Shown here: positions 17,949 to 28,304 of the stretch, piece after piece
How positions within the stretch are numbered: the stretch's first letter is position 1
How the letters are laid out: each line of letters opens with the position of its first letter
From: Tubiluchus corallicola
Taxonomy: Eukaryota; Priapulida; Priapulimorpha; Priapulimorphida; Tubiluchidae
Direction: 5' to 3'
Length of the DNA: 28,304 nucleotides
Assembly: GCA_030141605.1 (NCBI GenBank)
Contig: JAQGDQ010000860.1
Coordinates: 1 to 28,304, forward strand
Position numbers and translations under genes: made by a program
Notes under the pieces: model-generated
What the model saw: the letters and a program-made list of their open reading frames with translations, nothing else
What the model was told of the DNA's origin: nothing
The model's database searches: none

Positions 17949-20900
17949 TCACATTGTCAAGATCTGTCCTCCGCACAATAGCATAGTAAATAGTGAGGCA
18001 TAATTTTTTAACGAAAAATCGTACACTGTGGCTCCTCCTTGCGAAGATGCATTGAAAGGTTTGTAATGATTGATTACTCTTTCTCCATGTGCTTCTTCAT
18101 CTTCAATCCAATCCAAGTAAAATGGAACTCTTGTAGCTAAGCTCACGCTTGCACAGTCTATACCCGCCATTGAGATTATTCCAATTTGTTCACCTGTAGA
18201 GTCCAACACGGGTCCACCAGAATCACCCTGTAAATAAAATGCTGTCATTAGTTCACCTATAGAGTCCAATACGGGTCCACCAGAATCACCCTGTAAATAA
18301 AATGCTGTCATTAGTTCACCTGTAGAGTCCAATACGGGTCCACCAGAATCACCCTGTAAATAAAATGCTGTCATTAGTTCACCTGTAGAGTCCAACACGG
18401 GACCATCAGAATCGCCCTGTAAATAAAATGCTGTCATTAGTTCACCTGTAGAGTCCAATACGGGTCCACCAGAATCACCCTGTAAATAAAATGCTGTCAT
18501 TAGTTCACCTGTAGAGTCCAACACGGGACCATCAGAATCGCCCTGTAAATAAAATGCTAGATTTGCTAGAAATTAGAAATCTAGTGAACGAATGCATGGA
18601 ATACAGGATAAAGACAAATAAAGACATTAAACAGATAAAGACAAATAAAAGATCAGCGTTAAAGAAGAATAGACTTTGCACCCTATAAAGGTGCCCGCCT
18701 CTGATAGGTGTAGAGAGTCGAGTATCGCAATCGCACAGGTTCATCAGAATTATCATGCAAATGTAACTCAAGAAGCCCAGCATAAAGTCTAAACACAGAG
18801 GCGCTGACCTGCGCTGGTAGCTCACCAGTTTGCTTGGTACTGAGTGACATATTATAAGAAAATTTTCTTACTCTTACACAATTTGAACACAATAAATTAA
18901 GCAGCAAAACTGCCTAAATAAGTTATTAAGAATTCATCATTTAAAACAATGGCATGATTGAAATACTTACTATACAAACAGAGACAAGGTTCTTGTACAT
19001 GCAGACTGACATGTTTTTGGTACTCCCACTAGCATAAGCATCCTGGGAAACACAGTCCATAAAGGAAAGAACTTGCAATGATGCCTTTTGTAAACTGACT
19101 TTGTGTACACTTTGCATGTCTAAGAATATAACAGTGTTAGCGTTAACTAACTGTTTAGATGTTAAGATTAACTGTTTTGGATGTAAGGATTAACTGTTTT
19201 GGATGTAAGGATTAACTGTCATGGATGCAAGGATTAACTGTTTTGGATGTAAGGATTAACTGTTTTGGATGTAAGGATTAACTGTCATGGATGCAAGGAT
19301 TAACTGTTTTGGATGTAAGGATTAACTGTTTTGGATGTGAGGATTATAAACTATTTTGGATGTGAGGATAATAAACTGTTTTGGATGTAAGGATTAACTG
19401 TTTTGGATGTGAGGATTATAAACTATTTTGGATGTGAGGATAATAAACTGTTTTGGATGTAAGGATTAACTGTTTTGGATGTACGGATTAACTGTTTTGG
19501 ATGTAAGGATTAGCTGTTTTGGATGAGAGGATTACAAACTGTTTTGGATGTGAGGATTATAAACTGTTTTGGATGAGAGGATTATAAACTGTTTTGGATG
19601 TGAGGATTATAAACTATTTTGTATGTGAGGATTATAAGCTGTTTTGGACGTGAGGATTATAAGCTGTTTTGGACGTGAGGATTATAAGCTGTTTTGGTTG
19701 TGAGGATTATAAGCTGTTTTGAACGTGAGGATTATAAACTATTTTGGATTTGAGGAATATAAACTATTTTGTATGTGAGGATTATAAACTATTTTGTATG
19801 TGAGGATTATAAACTGTTTTGGATTGATATTTTTCCTTCAGTAGTCGTGATCACAGGTTTTTCTTTATCATGATAAATGGTTAAAAAAGCATTAGTTACA
19901 AGACAAGGTCTAGTTTATTTTGCAAAAAGAAGCTTAAAATCGAAAAATAAGAACTCACTTTACAAAACTTACCTTTACCCAGGGAGCCCCATCCAGCAAT
20001 TATTGCTTCTTTGTTATCGTAATTATGCTTGTCACAAATTGGCAAAGTTACAGGTTTAATATCGTCGTCAAACTGAATAGCTTCATTCATACGTATCATA
20101 GCAATATCATTGTCAGCTATTAAATCTTCTTTTTTGTAGTTGGGGTGAACCTTGTAGTAATAGCCCTGTACAATAGTGAAAATAATTATAACTTTGTAAT
20201 AACTAATAACTATATTGATTAATGTTTCATGACGCAGTCATGTTCATCAAAGTTCACTTATTAAGGGTCACCAACTAGAAAAGAAAATTTTTACAGCACG
20301 TTCAGTCTAGAGACTTTTTTCGTCAAGTAACTCGCAAGCGTGTTTAGACAAGGGAGTTTTCTCGTCAAGTAAGTTGCAAGCGTGTTTAGATTAGGGAGTT
20401 TTCTCGTCAAGTAACTGGCAAGCGTGTTTAGACAAGGGAGTTTTCTCGTCAAGTAACTCGCAAGCGTGTTTAGACTAGGGAGTTTTCTCGTCAAGTAACT
20501 CGCAAGCGTGTTTAGACAAGGGAGTTTTCTTGTCAAGTAACTGGCAAGCTTGTTTAGACAAGGGAGTTTTCTCGTCAAGTAACTTGCAAGCGTGTTTAGA
20601 TTAGGGAGTTTTCTCGTCAAGTAACTTGCAAGCCGTGTTTAGACAAGGGAGTTTTCTCGTCAAGTAACTGGCAAGCATGTTTAGACAAGGGAGTTTTCTC
20701 GTCAAGTAACTTGCAAGCGTGTTTAGATTAGGGAGCTTTCTCGTCAAGTAACTGGCAAGCGTGTTTAGACAAGGAAGTTTTCTCGTCAAGTAACTAGCAA
20801 GCGTGTTTAGACAAGGAAGTTTTCTCGTCAAGTAACTAGCAAGCATGTTTAGACATGGAAGTTTTCTCGTCAAGAAACTAGCAAGCGTGTTTAGACAAGG

Positions 20901-23292
20901 AAGTTTTCTCGTCAAGTAACTAGCAAGCGTGTTTAGACAAGGAAGTTTTCTCGTCAAGTAACTTGACGTTGAAACGAAACTAAAATTTTACCCAACGTTT
21001 AATCTTTGGCTCGTTCACATTGTTGCTCCCCATCAATATTTTCATTCCAAGTCCAGGTTTTGTTCTAGAAAAAAGTTTTCCTTTAATTCAAAAGTCTATG
21101 AATTCTATTTATAATACATCCATAAGAGAAAACGTATTCAAAGTAGTGAACAATTTTAAGTGTAAATGCTACAGTTGAATGTACACAGCAGCTACTGTTG
21201 AAACTGTGCAGTAGCTACAGTTGAAAGTGTGCAGTAGCTACAGTTGAAAGTGTACAGTAGCTACAGTTGAATGTACACAGCAGCTACTGTTGAAACTGTG
21301 CAGCAGCTACTGTTGAAAGTGTACAGTAGCTGCACTTGAAAGTGTACAGTAGCTAGAGTTGAAAGTATACAGTGGCTACAGTTGAAAGTCTGAAGTAGCT
21401 AGAGTTGAAAGTGTACAGTAGCTGCAGCTGAAAGTGTACAGTAGCTGCAGTTGAAAGTGTACAGCAGCTGCAGTTGAAAGTGTACAGTAACTGCACTTGA
21501 AAGTGTACAGTAGCTGCAGTTGAAAGTGTACAGTAACTACAGTTGAAAGTGTACAGTAGCTGCAGTTGAAAGTGTACAGTAGCTGCACTTGAAAGTGTAC
21601 AGTAGCTTGCAGTTGAATGTGTACAGTAGATACAGTTGAAAGTGTACAGTAGCTGCAGTTGAAAGTGTACAGTAGCTACAGCTGAAACTGTACAGTAGCT
21701 TGCAGTTGAAAGTGTACAGTAGCTACAGTTGAAAATGTACAGTAGCTACAGTTGAAAGTGTACAGTAGCTACAGTTGAAAATATACAGCACAAGTCAATA
21801 CATTTTCTTCAATAAATACATTGTTAACTTACCCATAGACACAATGTGCTGCAGTCAGAATCCATCTGTCGTTTATTAATGATCCACCGCAGAACCTAAT
21901 AGCTTTTTCCAACTTTATTTCAAGTGCAACCTTTTTCAACAAAAACAAGTTACAGCTTATCTGCATTATAAGTGCCGCAAAACTTGAAAAAGTTTTGAAA
22001 ATTAACCCACAAACTACATAACAAATTTCATAATATTTTTATTAAACAAAATCAACGTTGTCGCTACACACTAACAGTTATCTTCATCTTTACCCAGTCA
22101 AAATGGCTGCTACTTTGATGTCGAAACGATGATTTTTTTTAATAAAAATGCTATAAAAATTTGTTATAATATTATACTATCCTAGTTATTAAACTGATGA
22201 TGTTCTTGTCATATGGAATTTCATTACTTTTTCAAGAGAATTTTTTAACTGACACATGTTTGTAATAAAAAAACATAAACTTTTTGACTATGATAGTAAA
22301 AGAACAATACAGATTGCTACTAGTAAGCTTGCCTACATGCTATGTTAACAACATAGTTATGAACAACATGGGAACGTCAAAGAACATCAGCTGCAAGAAG
22401 AACATCAACATCAGCAATGACATTAGTGCTTTACAAACAACAACAACAACAACAACAACAACAATAACAGCAGCAATAACAACAACAACTACAACAAAAA
22501 CAACAACAACAATAAGAGCAGCAATAACAACAACAACTACAACAACAACAACTACAACAACAACAACAACAACAAAACAACACAACAAACAACAACAACA
22601 ACTACTACTACAACAACAACAGCAACAAAAACAACAACAACAACAATAACAGCAACAACAACAATAACAACGACAACTAAACAACAACAACAACAACTAC
22701 AATAACAACAACAACAACAACAACAATAACGACAACAGCAACAACAACAACAACTACTACAATAGCAACAACAACACCAAAAAAACAACAACAAACAACA
22801 ACAACAGCAACATCATAAAAGCAACACCAGCTATAGCTTTGATAATGGTAATAACCGGTACAATAATCATGCCTCCCGTATTATACCTAGTTCTTGGTGA
22901 TTAAGAAAAAAAAACTCCCTAAATTAAGAAAATAAACAAGTTTGTTACCAGGAATGGAAATTCTCTGCCGATAACGTCTTCACCACCCCGAATTCTTGGC
23001 TCAGGTGTCAAACCTACATATCAGTACATGATATAGAAAAAAAAATGGAGGTACTTTCATTAGACAACAAATCAATGATTTACAACCAGATTACGTCACC
23101 TTCAAATTAGACACAAATACTTCAAAAACACCTTGTGAACTAACCATCACCTGTGAAACTTCTTGGCACTCTGAGACTTGAAGCAGCTCTGTGACTCGTG
23201 GCTTGTGTCTTCCTGTCTTTGGAGTGACTTGGATCAAGACAGCACAGCATGGCATACAGCAAGAAAATGACCGTTTTCGGTTTATCAGCCAT
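17949..23292 (-). CDS. Secreted chymotrypsin-fold (S1) serine protease, seven exons
   Basis: Coding exons, 5' to 3' on the minus strand, are 23292-23151, 23013-22949, 21930-21833, 21064-20992, 20165-19973, 19098-18971 and 18227-17949. All have AG/GT borders and matching phases, giving 325 residues. A signal peptide (VIFLLYAMLCCL) and propeptide precede activation after Arg54 (PEPR/IRGGED). The catalytic triad is His98 (TAAHC), Asp146 (DNDIAMI) and Ser236 (GDSGGP), with GWGS at about 183-186. The expected disulphide cysteines are present: 83/99, 206/223 and 232/258. Position 189 (chymotrypsin numbering) is Ser, suggesting chymotrypsin- or elastase-like rather than tryptic cleavage. The usual SWG is SMA, and the 226 region is shortened. 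About 50 residues follow the usual DWI end, with NAS and a hydrophobic tail (YASLFTMLLCGG) that could be a GPI signal. The exon-7 acceptor is repeated six times; the last copy is used here. The orthologue is unknown. Confidence 0.85.
18188..18558 (-). repeat. Six-fold 63-bp array of splice acceptor plus catalytic-serine codons
   Basis: Each unit holds the end of intron 6 (GCATTTTATTTACAG) followed by the first 34 nt of exon 7, which encode GDSGGPVLDST. Acceptor/exon junctions lie at 18542, 18479, 18416, 18353, 18290 and 18227, exactly 63 bp apart. The array is open in the protease frame, the intronic part being read as ELMTAFYLQ. The copies at 18542 and 18416 read GDSDGP; the other four read GDSGGP. 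Only the 18227 copy continues into the rest of the exon. Confidence 0.95.
18683..18850 (-). other. Open frame inside protease intron 6, unknown
   Basis: Within the 428-nt intron 6, the minus strand is open for 55 codons from ATG at about 18850 (MSLSTKQTGELPAQVSASVF...). The base composition is less AT-rich than in its surroundings. Its HDNSDEPV segment loosely recalls the GDSDGPV codons of the nearby array, but I cannot show a relation. It may be retroelement debris. Confidence 0.2.
19138..19827. repeat. 22/25-bp minisatellite filling protease intron 5
   Basis: Repeats of TGTTTTGGATGTAAGGATTA occur in 22-bp units, grading into 25-bp units with GAGGATTATAAAC. About 29 copies occupy most of the intron between exons 6 and 5. 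Confidence 0.95.
20300..20964. repeat. 42-bp minisatellite filling protease intron 4
   Basis: The block CTCGTCAAGTAACT recurs every 42 bp (for example 20361 and 20403), about 16 copies, with a one-base insertion near 20633. The minus strand is open (RKLPCLNTLASYL per unit). Intron retention would meet an in-frame TAG just after the exon-4 donor, so it is not coding. Confidence 0.95.
21175..21790. repeat. 23-bp minisatellite filling protease intron 3
   Basis: Units of 23 bp share GTTGAAAGTGTACAGTAGCT; clean steps are at 21430, 21453, 21476 and 21499. There are about 26 copies. The same array appears inverted at 27719-28304. Confidence 0.95.
22434..22806. repeat. CAA-type microsatellite in protease intron 2
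   Basis: An imperfect (CAA)n run of about 370 bp with interspersed TAA, CAG and CTA triplets. The inverted copy at 26654-27063 is about 40 bp longer. The poly-Thr, poly-Gln and poly-Cys frames are artefacts of the repeat. Confidence 0.95.
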
Positions 23293-23312
23293 TTGTATTT
23301 GTCATTTGTTCG

Positions 23313-23335
23313 CTGAAACAATAATAGCTACATTT
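23313..23335 (-). promoter_or_regulatory. Splice acceptor just upstream of the protease start codon
   Basis: The minus strand reads GTAGCTATTATTGTTTCAG, ending 20 nt before the ATG at 23292. It has the same arrangement as the other two genes. A short out-of-frame upstream ATG lies within those 20 nt. Confidence 0.6.
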
Positions 23336-23582
23336 TGTTTTAATACAAAAAACTTGAAAAATGCTTAATTTGTCTACAAAGCTGAAAGAAAGTTTTCTGC
23401 AGCAGTACTGGCACATCCAGGCTCATGTTTGTTTGTCTGTGATATTGAATTTGGAAACTGCAGAATAAGTTGTAGAGTGAGTCGTCTTACTCAAGTCATG
23501 AAGCTAAAAATCAATGAAAAATTTTACTAAGTGTAAGGGTAAAATGGTTAGCATTCAAAAACATGTATACTCTAACATTTTG

Positions 23583-23642
23583 TCTCCTTCTCTCTCCCTC
23601 TCTCTCCTCTCTCTCTCTCTCCCCCTCGCTCTACCTCTCTCT

Positions 23643-23679
<37 letters not shown>

Positions 23680-23709
23680 TCTCTTTCTCTCTCTGTCTCT
23701 CTGTCTCTC

Positions 23710-23751
<42 letters not shown>

Positions 23752-23871
23752 TCTCTCTCCTCTCTCTCTCTCTCTCCCTCTCTCTCCCTCTCTCTCTTTC
23801 GTTTTCTCTCTCTGTCTCTCTTTTTCTCTCTCTCTTCCTCTCTCCCCCTCGCTCTACCTCTCTCTCTCTCC

Positions 23872-23936
<65 letters not shown>

Positions 23937-24001
23937 GTCTCTCTCTCTCTCTCTCTTTCTTTTTCTCTCTCTGTCTCTCTTTTTCTCTCTCTCCTCTCCC
24001 T

Positions 24002-24056
<55 letters not shown>

Positions 24057-24061
24057 TCTCT
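23583..24061. repeat. Long CT-rich (polypyrimidine) tract, ~480 bp
   Basis: Almost pure (CT)n with CCC, TTT and GTCT interruptions, and polypurine on the other strand. The Ser/Leu and Arg/Glu open frames over it are artefacts. It lies upstream of the protease gene. Confidence 0.95.
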
Positions 24062-24069
24062 CATCAAGT

Positions 24070-25190
24070 TGGTTTTCCTAGAATTTTCTGGATCTACCCC
24101 AAGCCCCTATAAAACTTACCTTGTGAATGTTTTGTAATAAAAGACTGTACTAATGCCCATCTTCTGTGCAGCTATCTATCTTACAAAACGTTTTATACTG
24201 CACACCTACAAACAATATCTACAGACACTAAATTTATGTTGTATTATACATTCACACCAAATCTTTGCTTTAGAAACTTATGGTAGCAGAATAGAACATA
24301 ATTCTGATATTCATGCGTCATACTAATACAGTTTAGCACTCTGCAAGCTGAGATCAAGCGCTTAGTTGCACGGTAATCAATGTGGCAGGACCGATATCTT
24401 TGTCGTTACCTAATGCAATTCTGTAAATCGAGATTTTGAAGAGACAGAGTGTCCTCTTTGCCATATACGTCTGTATGTAAGCCTACGTGCCACAATACTG
24501 CAATATGACAGATGTAATCACAGAAGATAGCTTCACTGCATTCACTGATCCAGTTACTAATCAAGACTTGATGTTGCTGAAACTAGTGCAGTTAGGGAGG
24601 CACCACGGGTTAATCAGCTTTCTAAATTCCTCCCGAAAATCCCTGTTGGTTTTTAAACGATCATGAAAAATTTGAATCAATGATAGTAACCGCAATTCCG
24701 GGATTAAACAAATTTAAAAATTCTAGAGGCTTTGCTTGTTCCAAAGTTCTGCAGTTTTTTGTTAAGAATTCACTGTCATGACAACAATGTAAGAAAACTA
24801 AACGCATATTGTTAGAAATTAGAATAGGCTTGCGATTAAAATTAGGCCGTATCATTCTACAGGCCTAGCTTTTAGAACGTTATCGTTCCACTATCAATTA
24901 TCATTATTGTTTGCCTTTTTATTCTTACATCGAAATGCACTGATCTTTTAACAGTTTCTTCCAAATTTTCTGGAAGCAAAAATGGATAATGTATTTTATC
25001 TTTTACTGAGTGCTGGATAAACATTGTGTTGTGATTTTATTATTTTTACTCGTTTGTGATTATATTAATTATTTAGGTTTTGTGTTTTTACTGATTTATT
25101 GTAGTGATATTATTTCGGAAGAGCACATATTTGCTTTTTAGATTTAAGTAGGTTATTTAAGTAAACTGTAAAACTCATGTTTTGCAGCAC
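24070..25190. other. Spacer between the CT tract and the 78-bp repeat, no gene recognised
   Basis: AT-rich sequence. A 64-codon minus-strand frame (24661-24855) shows no recognisable motif. I see no exon homologous to protease exon 1 on the plus strand. Confidence 0.3.
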
Positions 25191-25194
25191 TGCA

Positions 25195-25625
25195 TAACTG
25201 TATTTGTTATATTTTGAAATTGTTCTTGCATAATTGCATTCTATTGCATAACAGCATTAATTACATTCTCGCATAATTGTATTTGTTATATTTTGAAATT
25301 GTTCTTGCATAATTGCATTCGATTGCATAACTGCATAATTACATTCTTGCATAATTGTATTTGTTATATTTTGAAATTGTTCTTGCATAATTGCATTCGA
25401 TTGCATAACTGCATAATTACATTCTTGCATAATTGTATTTGTTATATTTTGAAATTGTTCTTGCATAATTGCATTCTATTGCATAACTGCATAATTACAT
25501 TCTCGCATAATTGTATTTGTTATATTTTGAAATTGTTCTTGCATAATTGCATTCTATTGCATAACAGCATTAATTACATTCTCGCATAATTGTATTTGTT
25601 ATATTTTGAAATTTTTCTTGCACTT
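25195..25625. repeat. 78-bp tandem repeat, about 5.5 copies
   Basis: The block ATTTGTTATATTTTGAAATT recurs at 25281, 25359, 25437, 25515 and 25593. Each unit also contains shorter GCATAATTGCATT sub-repeats. The period is 26 codons, so both strands are open without coding meaning. Confidence 0.95.
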
Positions 25626-25828
25626 TAATTTTTTTGGTAATTTTAATTTTTTGCGATGATACACTATTGTATTTGTGCAGCAAAATGAAAATTGAAATTA
25701 AATTGAATTGACTGCAATCTTCACTTTTGCAGCTCGATTCAGAATTCGCTTCTCAGTTCATATTTGGCAACTGCGTTTAACTACCATGGCAACAGAAACT
25801 TGGGAAAATGACGTTGCACTTGTGCTAA

Positions 25829-26169
<341 letters not shown>

Positions 26170-26441
26170 ATGTGTGAATACCAGTGGTGTGTGCACATCG
26201 TCTCTTTATATTCGAGCTAATTTAATATATTTATAGTGAGAGTTGTAAAGTGAAACTTATATCATATTCTGCACGAACAAAAAACGCATCCAGTTTAATG
26301 ATTGGTTGAATTCTAAGAAAAACTAAAATTCTGTAATAATTCTTTTGTGAAGTTTTGCGTTACTTACCTGGTAAAACGTGTTTTCTTCCATGTATCAGTG
26401 TAGTGGTGATATCACGCCTAATTAACAGACAATGGCAACAT

Positions 26442-28304
26442 TGTACTGATATGTAGGTTTGACACCTGAGCCAAGAATTCGGGGTGGTGAAGACGTTATC
26501 GGCAGAGAATTTCCATTCCTGGTAACAAACTTGTTTATTTTCTTAATTTAGGGAGTTTTTTTTTCTTAATCACCAAGAACTAGGTATAATACGGGAGGCA
26601 TGATTATTGTACCGGTTATTACCATTATCAAAGCTATAGCTGGTGTTGCTTTTATGATGTTGCTGTTGTTGTTGTTTGTTGTTGTTTTTTTGGTGTTGTT
26701 GTTGCTATTGTAGTAGTTGTTGTTGTTGTTGCTGTTGTCGTTATTGTTGTTGTTGTTTTTGTTGTTGTTATTGTAGTTGTTGTTGTTGTTGTTGCAGTTG
26801 TTGTTGTTACTGTTGCAGTTGCTGTTATTGTTGTTGTTGTTGTTTTTGTTGCTGTTGTTGTTGTAGTAGTAGTTGTTGTTGTTGTTTGTTGTGTTGTTTT
26901 GTTGTTGTTGTTGTTGTTGTAGTTGTTGTTGTTGTAGTTGTTGTTGTTGTTGTTGTTGTAGTTGTTGTTGTTATTGCTGCTCTTATTGTTGTTGTTGTTT
27001 TTGTTGTAGTTGTTGTTGTTATTGCTGCTGTTATTGTTGTTGTTGTTGTTGTTGTTGTTGTTTGTAAAGCACTAATGTCATTGCTGATGTTGATGTTCTT
27101 CTTGCAGCTGATGTTCTTTGACGTTCCCATGTTGTTCATAACTATGTTGTTAACATAGCATGTAGGCAAGCTTACTAGTAGCAATCTGTATTGTTCTTTT
27201 ACTATCATAGTCAAAAAGTTTATGTTTTTTTATTACAAACATGTGTCAGTTAAAAAATTCTCTTGAAAAAGTAATGAAATTCCATATGACAAGAACATCA
27301 TCAGTTTAATAACTAGCATAGTATAATATTATAACAAATTTTTATAGCATTTTTATTAAAAAAAATCATCGTTTCGACATCAAAGTAGCAGCCATTTTGA
27401 CTGGGTAAAGATGAAGATAACTGTTAGTGTGTAGCGACAACGTTGATTTTGTTTAATAAAAATATTATGAAATTTGTTATGTAGTTTGTGGGTTAATTTT
27501 CAAAACTTTTTCAAGTTTTGCGGCACTTATAATGCAGATAAGCTGTAACTTGTTTTTGTTGAAAAAGGTTGCACTTGAAATAAAGTTGGAAAAAGCTATT
27601 AGGTTCTGCGGTGGATCATTAATAAACGACAGATGGATTCTGACTGCAGCACATTGTGTCTATGGGTAAGTTAACAATGTATTTATTGAAGAAAATGTAT
27701 TGACTTGTGCTGTATATTTTCAACTGTAGCTACTGTACACTTTCAACTGTAGCTACTGTACATTTTCAACTGTAGCTACTGTACACTTTCAACTGCAAGC
27801 TACTGTACACTTTCAGCTGTAGCTACTGTACACTTTCAACTGCAGCTACTGTACACTTTCAACTGTATCTACTGTACACATTCAACTGCAAGCTACTGTA
27901 CACTTTCAAGTGCAGCTACTGTACACTTTCAACTGCAGCTACTGTACACTTTCAACTGTAGTTACTGTACACTTTCAACTGCAGCTACTGTACACTTTCA
28001 AGTGCAGTTACTGTACACTTTCAACTGCAGCTGCTGTACACTTTCAACTGCAGCTACTGTACACTTTCAGCTGCAGCTACTGTACACTTTCAACTCTAGC
28101 TACTTCAGACTTTCAACTGTAGCCACTGTATACTTTCAACTCTAGCTACTGTACACTTTCAAGTGCAGCTACTGTACACTTTCAACAGTAGCTGCTGCAC
28201 AGTTTCAACAGTAGCTGCTGTGTACATTCAACTGTAGCTACTGTACACTTTCAACTGTAGCTACTGCACACTTTCAGTAGCTACTGTACATTTTCAACTG
28301 TAGC
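26442..28304. repeat. Right arm of the inverted duplication (runs off the window)
   Basis: This is the reverse complement of 21175-23028. Array lengths differ from the left arm: the GTT run spans 26654-27063, and the 23-bp array at 27719-28304 is cut by the window end. A single-base difference is visible, for example, at the TATGCTAG/TATCCTAG site near 27316. Confidence 0.9.
26457..27665 (+). CDS. Partial second copy of the S1 protease gene (exons 2 and 3)
   Basis: Exon 2' is 26457-26521 (activation site, RIRGGEDVIGREFPFL) and exon 3' is 27568-27665 (CGGSLINDRWILTAAHC with the catalytic His). Both have intact acceptors and donors and are identical to the minus-strand gene. The rest would lie beyond the window. 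No exon 1 is found upstream, because homology stops 15 bp before exon 2'. The copy may therefore use a different first exon, be a headless pseudogene, or be an assembly product. It is oriented away from the first copy. Confidence 0.6.

Larger units (their letters stand above)
21175..23028. repeat. Left arm of a >1.85-kb inverted duplication (protease exons 2-3)
   Basis: This matches the reverse complement of 26442-28304. Exons 2 and 3 are identical in both arms, and the introns differ by rare substitutions and by array lengths. The inner breakpoint is inside intron 1, 15 bp beyond exon 2. The outer end is hidden in the 23-bp array. Confidence 0.9.

Noticed and set aside
20291-20957. Repeat proteins of about 110 residues (RKLPCLNTLASYL units) on the minus strand
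   Set aside because: They lie in protease intron 4, the period is 42 bp, and an in-frame stop separates them from exon 4. A stop-free minisatellite is the simpler reading.
22284-22806. Poly-Thr, poly-Gln, poly-Cys and poly-Val frames
   Set aside because: Artefacts of the CAA microsatellite inside protease intron 2; its inverted copy at 26.65-27.06 kb behaves the same way.
23514-24137. Ser/Leu-rich and Arg/Glu-rich frames of 170-207 codons
   Set aside because: Translations of a CT/GA dinucleotide tract; no start context, splice sites or non-repeat domain.
26270-26441. First exon (signal peptide) for the plus-strand protease copy
   Set aside because: No start codon with a hydrophobic segment and phase-1 donor is visible. 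A consensus donor near 26362-26370 is on the opposite strand.

Overview
This is eukaryotic, almost certainly invertebrate metazoan, DNA. It is AT-rich and has GT-AG introns, AATAAA signals and dense micro- and minisatellites. The recognisable genes are a C2H2 zinc-finger gene, a HURP/DLGAP5-like mitotic gene and a seven-exon chymotrypsin-fold serine protease. All three have a strong splice acceptor 14-30 nt before the start ATG. That would suit a spliced-leader trans-splicing animal such as a tunicate, but the species cannot be fixed from this sequence.

Layout: 1-2694 is a fold-back repeat with a nested direct duplication. 3236-4753 is a ten-finger zinc-finger gene (+), followed by decayed finger remnants. 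5338-5814 is a TA-flanked pogo/mariner-type MITE. 6.0-8.9 kb holds tandem repeats and decayed retroelement scraps. 8891-10939 is an intronless DLGAP5-like gene (+). 11.6-14.1 kb holds low-confidence exons around an endogenous fragment of a negative-strand RNA virus L polymerase (-, two in-frame stops). 14.1-17.1 kb is mostly empty. 17.9-23.3 kb is the serine protease gene (-), whose exon phases close to a 325-residue reading frame. 23.0-26.4 kb is a spacer with two long CT tracts and a 78-bp repeat. 26442 to the window end is an inverted near-identical copy of the middle of the protease gene (exons 2 and 3, + strand), so the two copies point away from each other.

Three points stand out. First, the exon-7 splice acceptor of the protease, with the adjoining catalytic-serine codons, is repeated six times in frame in 63-bp units. 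Second, the zinc-finger gene and the DLGAP5-like gene also carry in-frame tandem repeats of exactly 63 bp. Third, introns 2-5 of the protease gene each hold a different minisatellite. The genes look functionally unrelated; the shared theme is tandem duplication inside and beside exons. No prokaryotic feature, tRNA or rRNA was seen.
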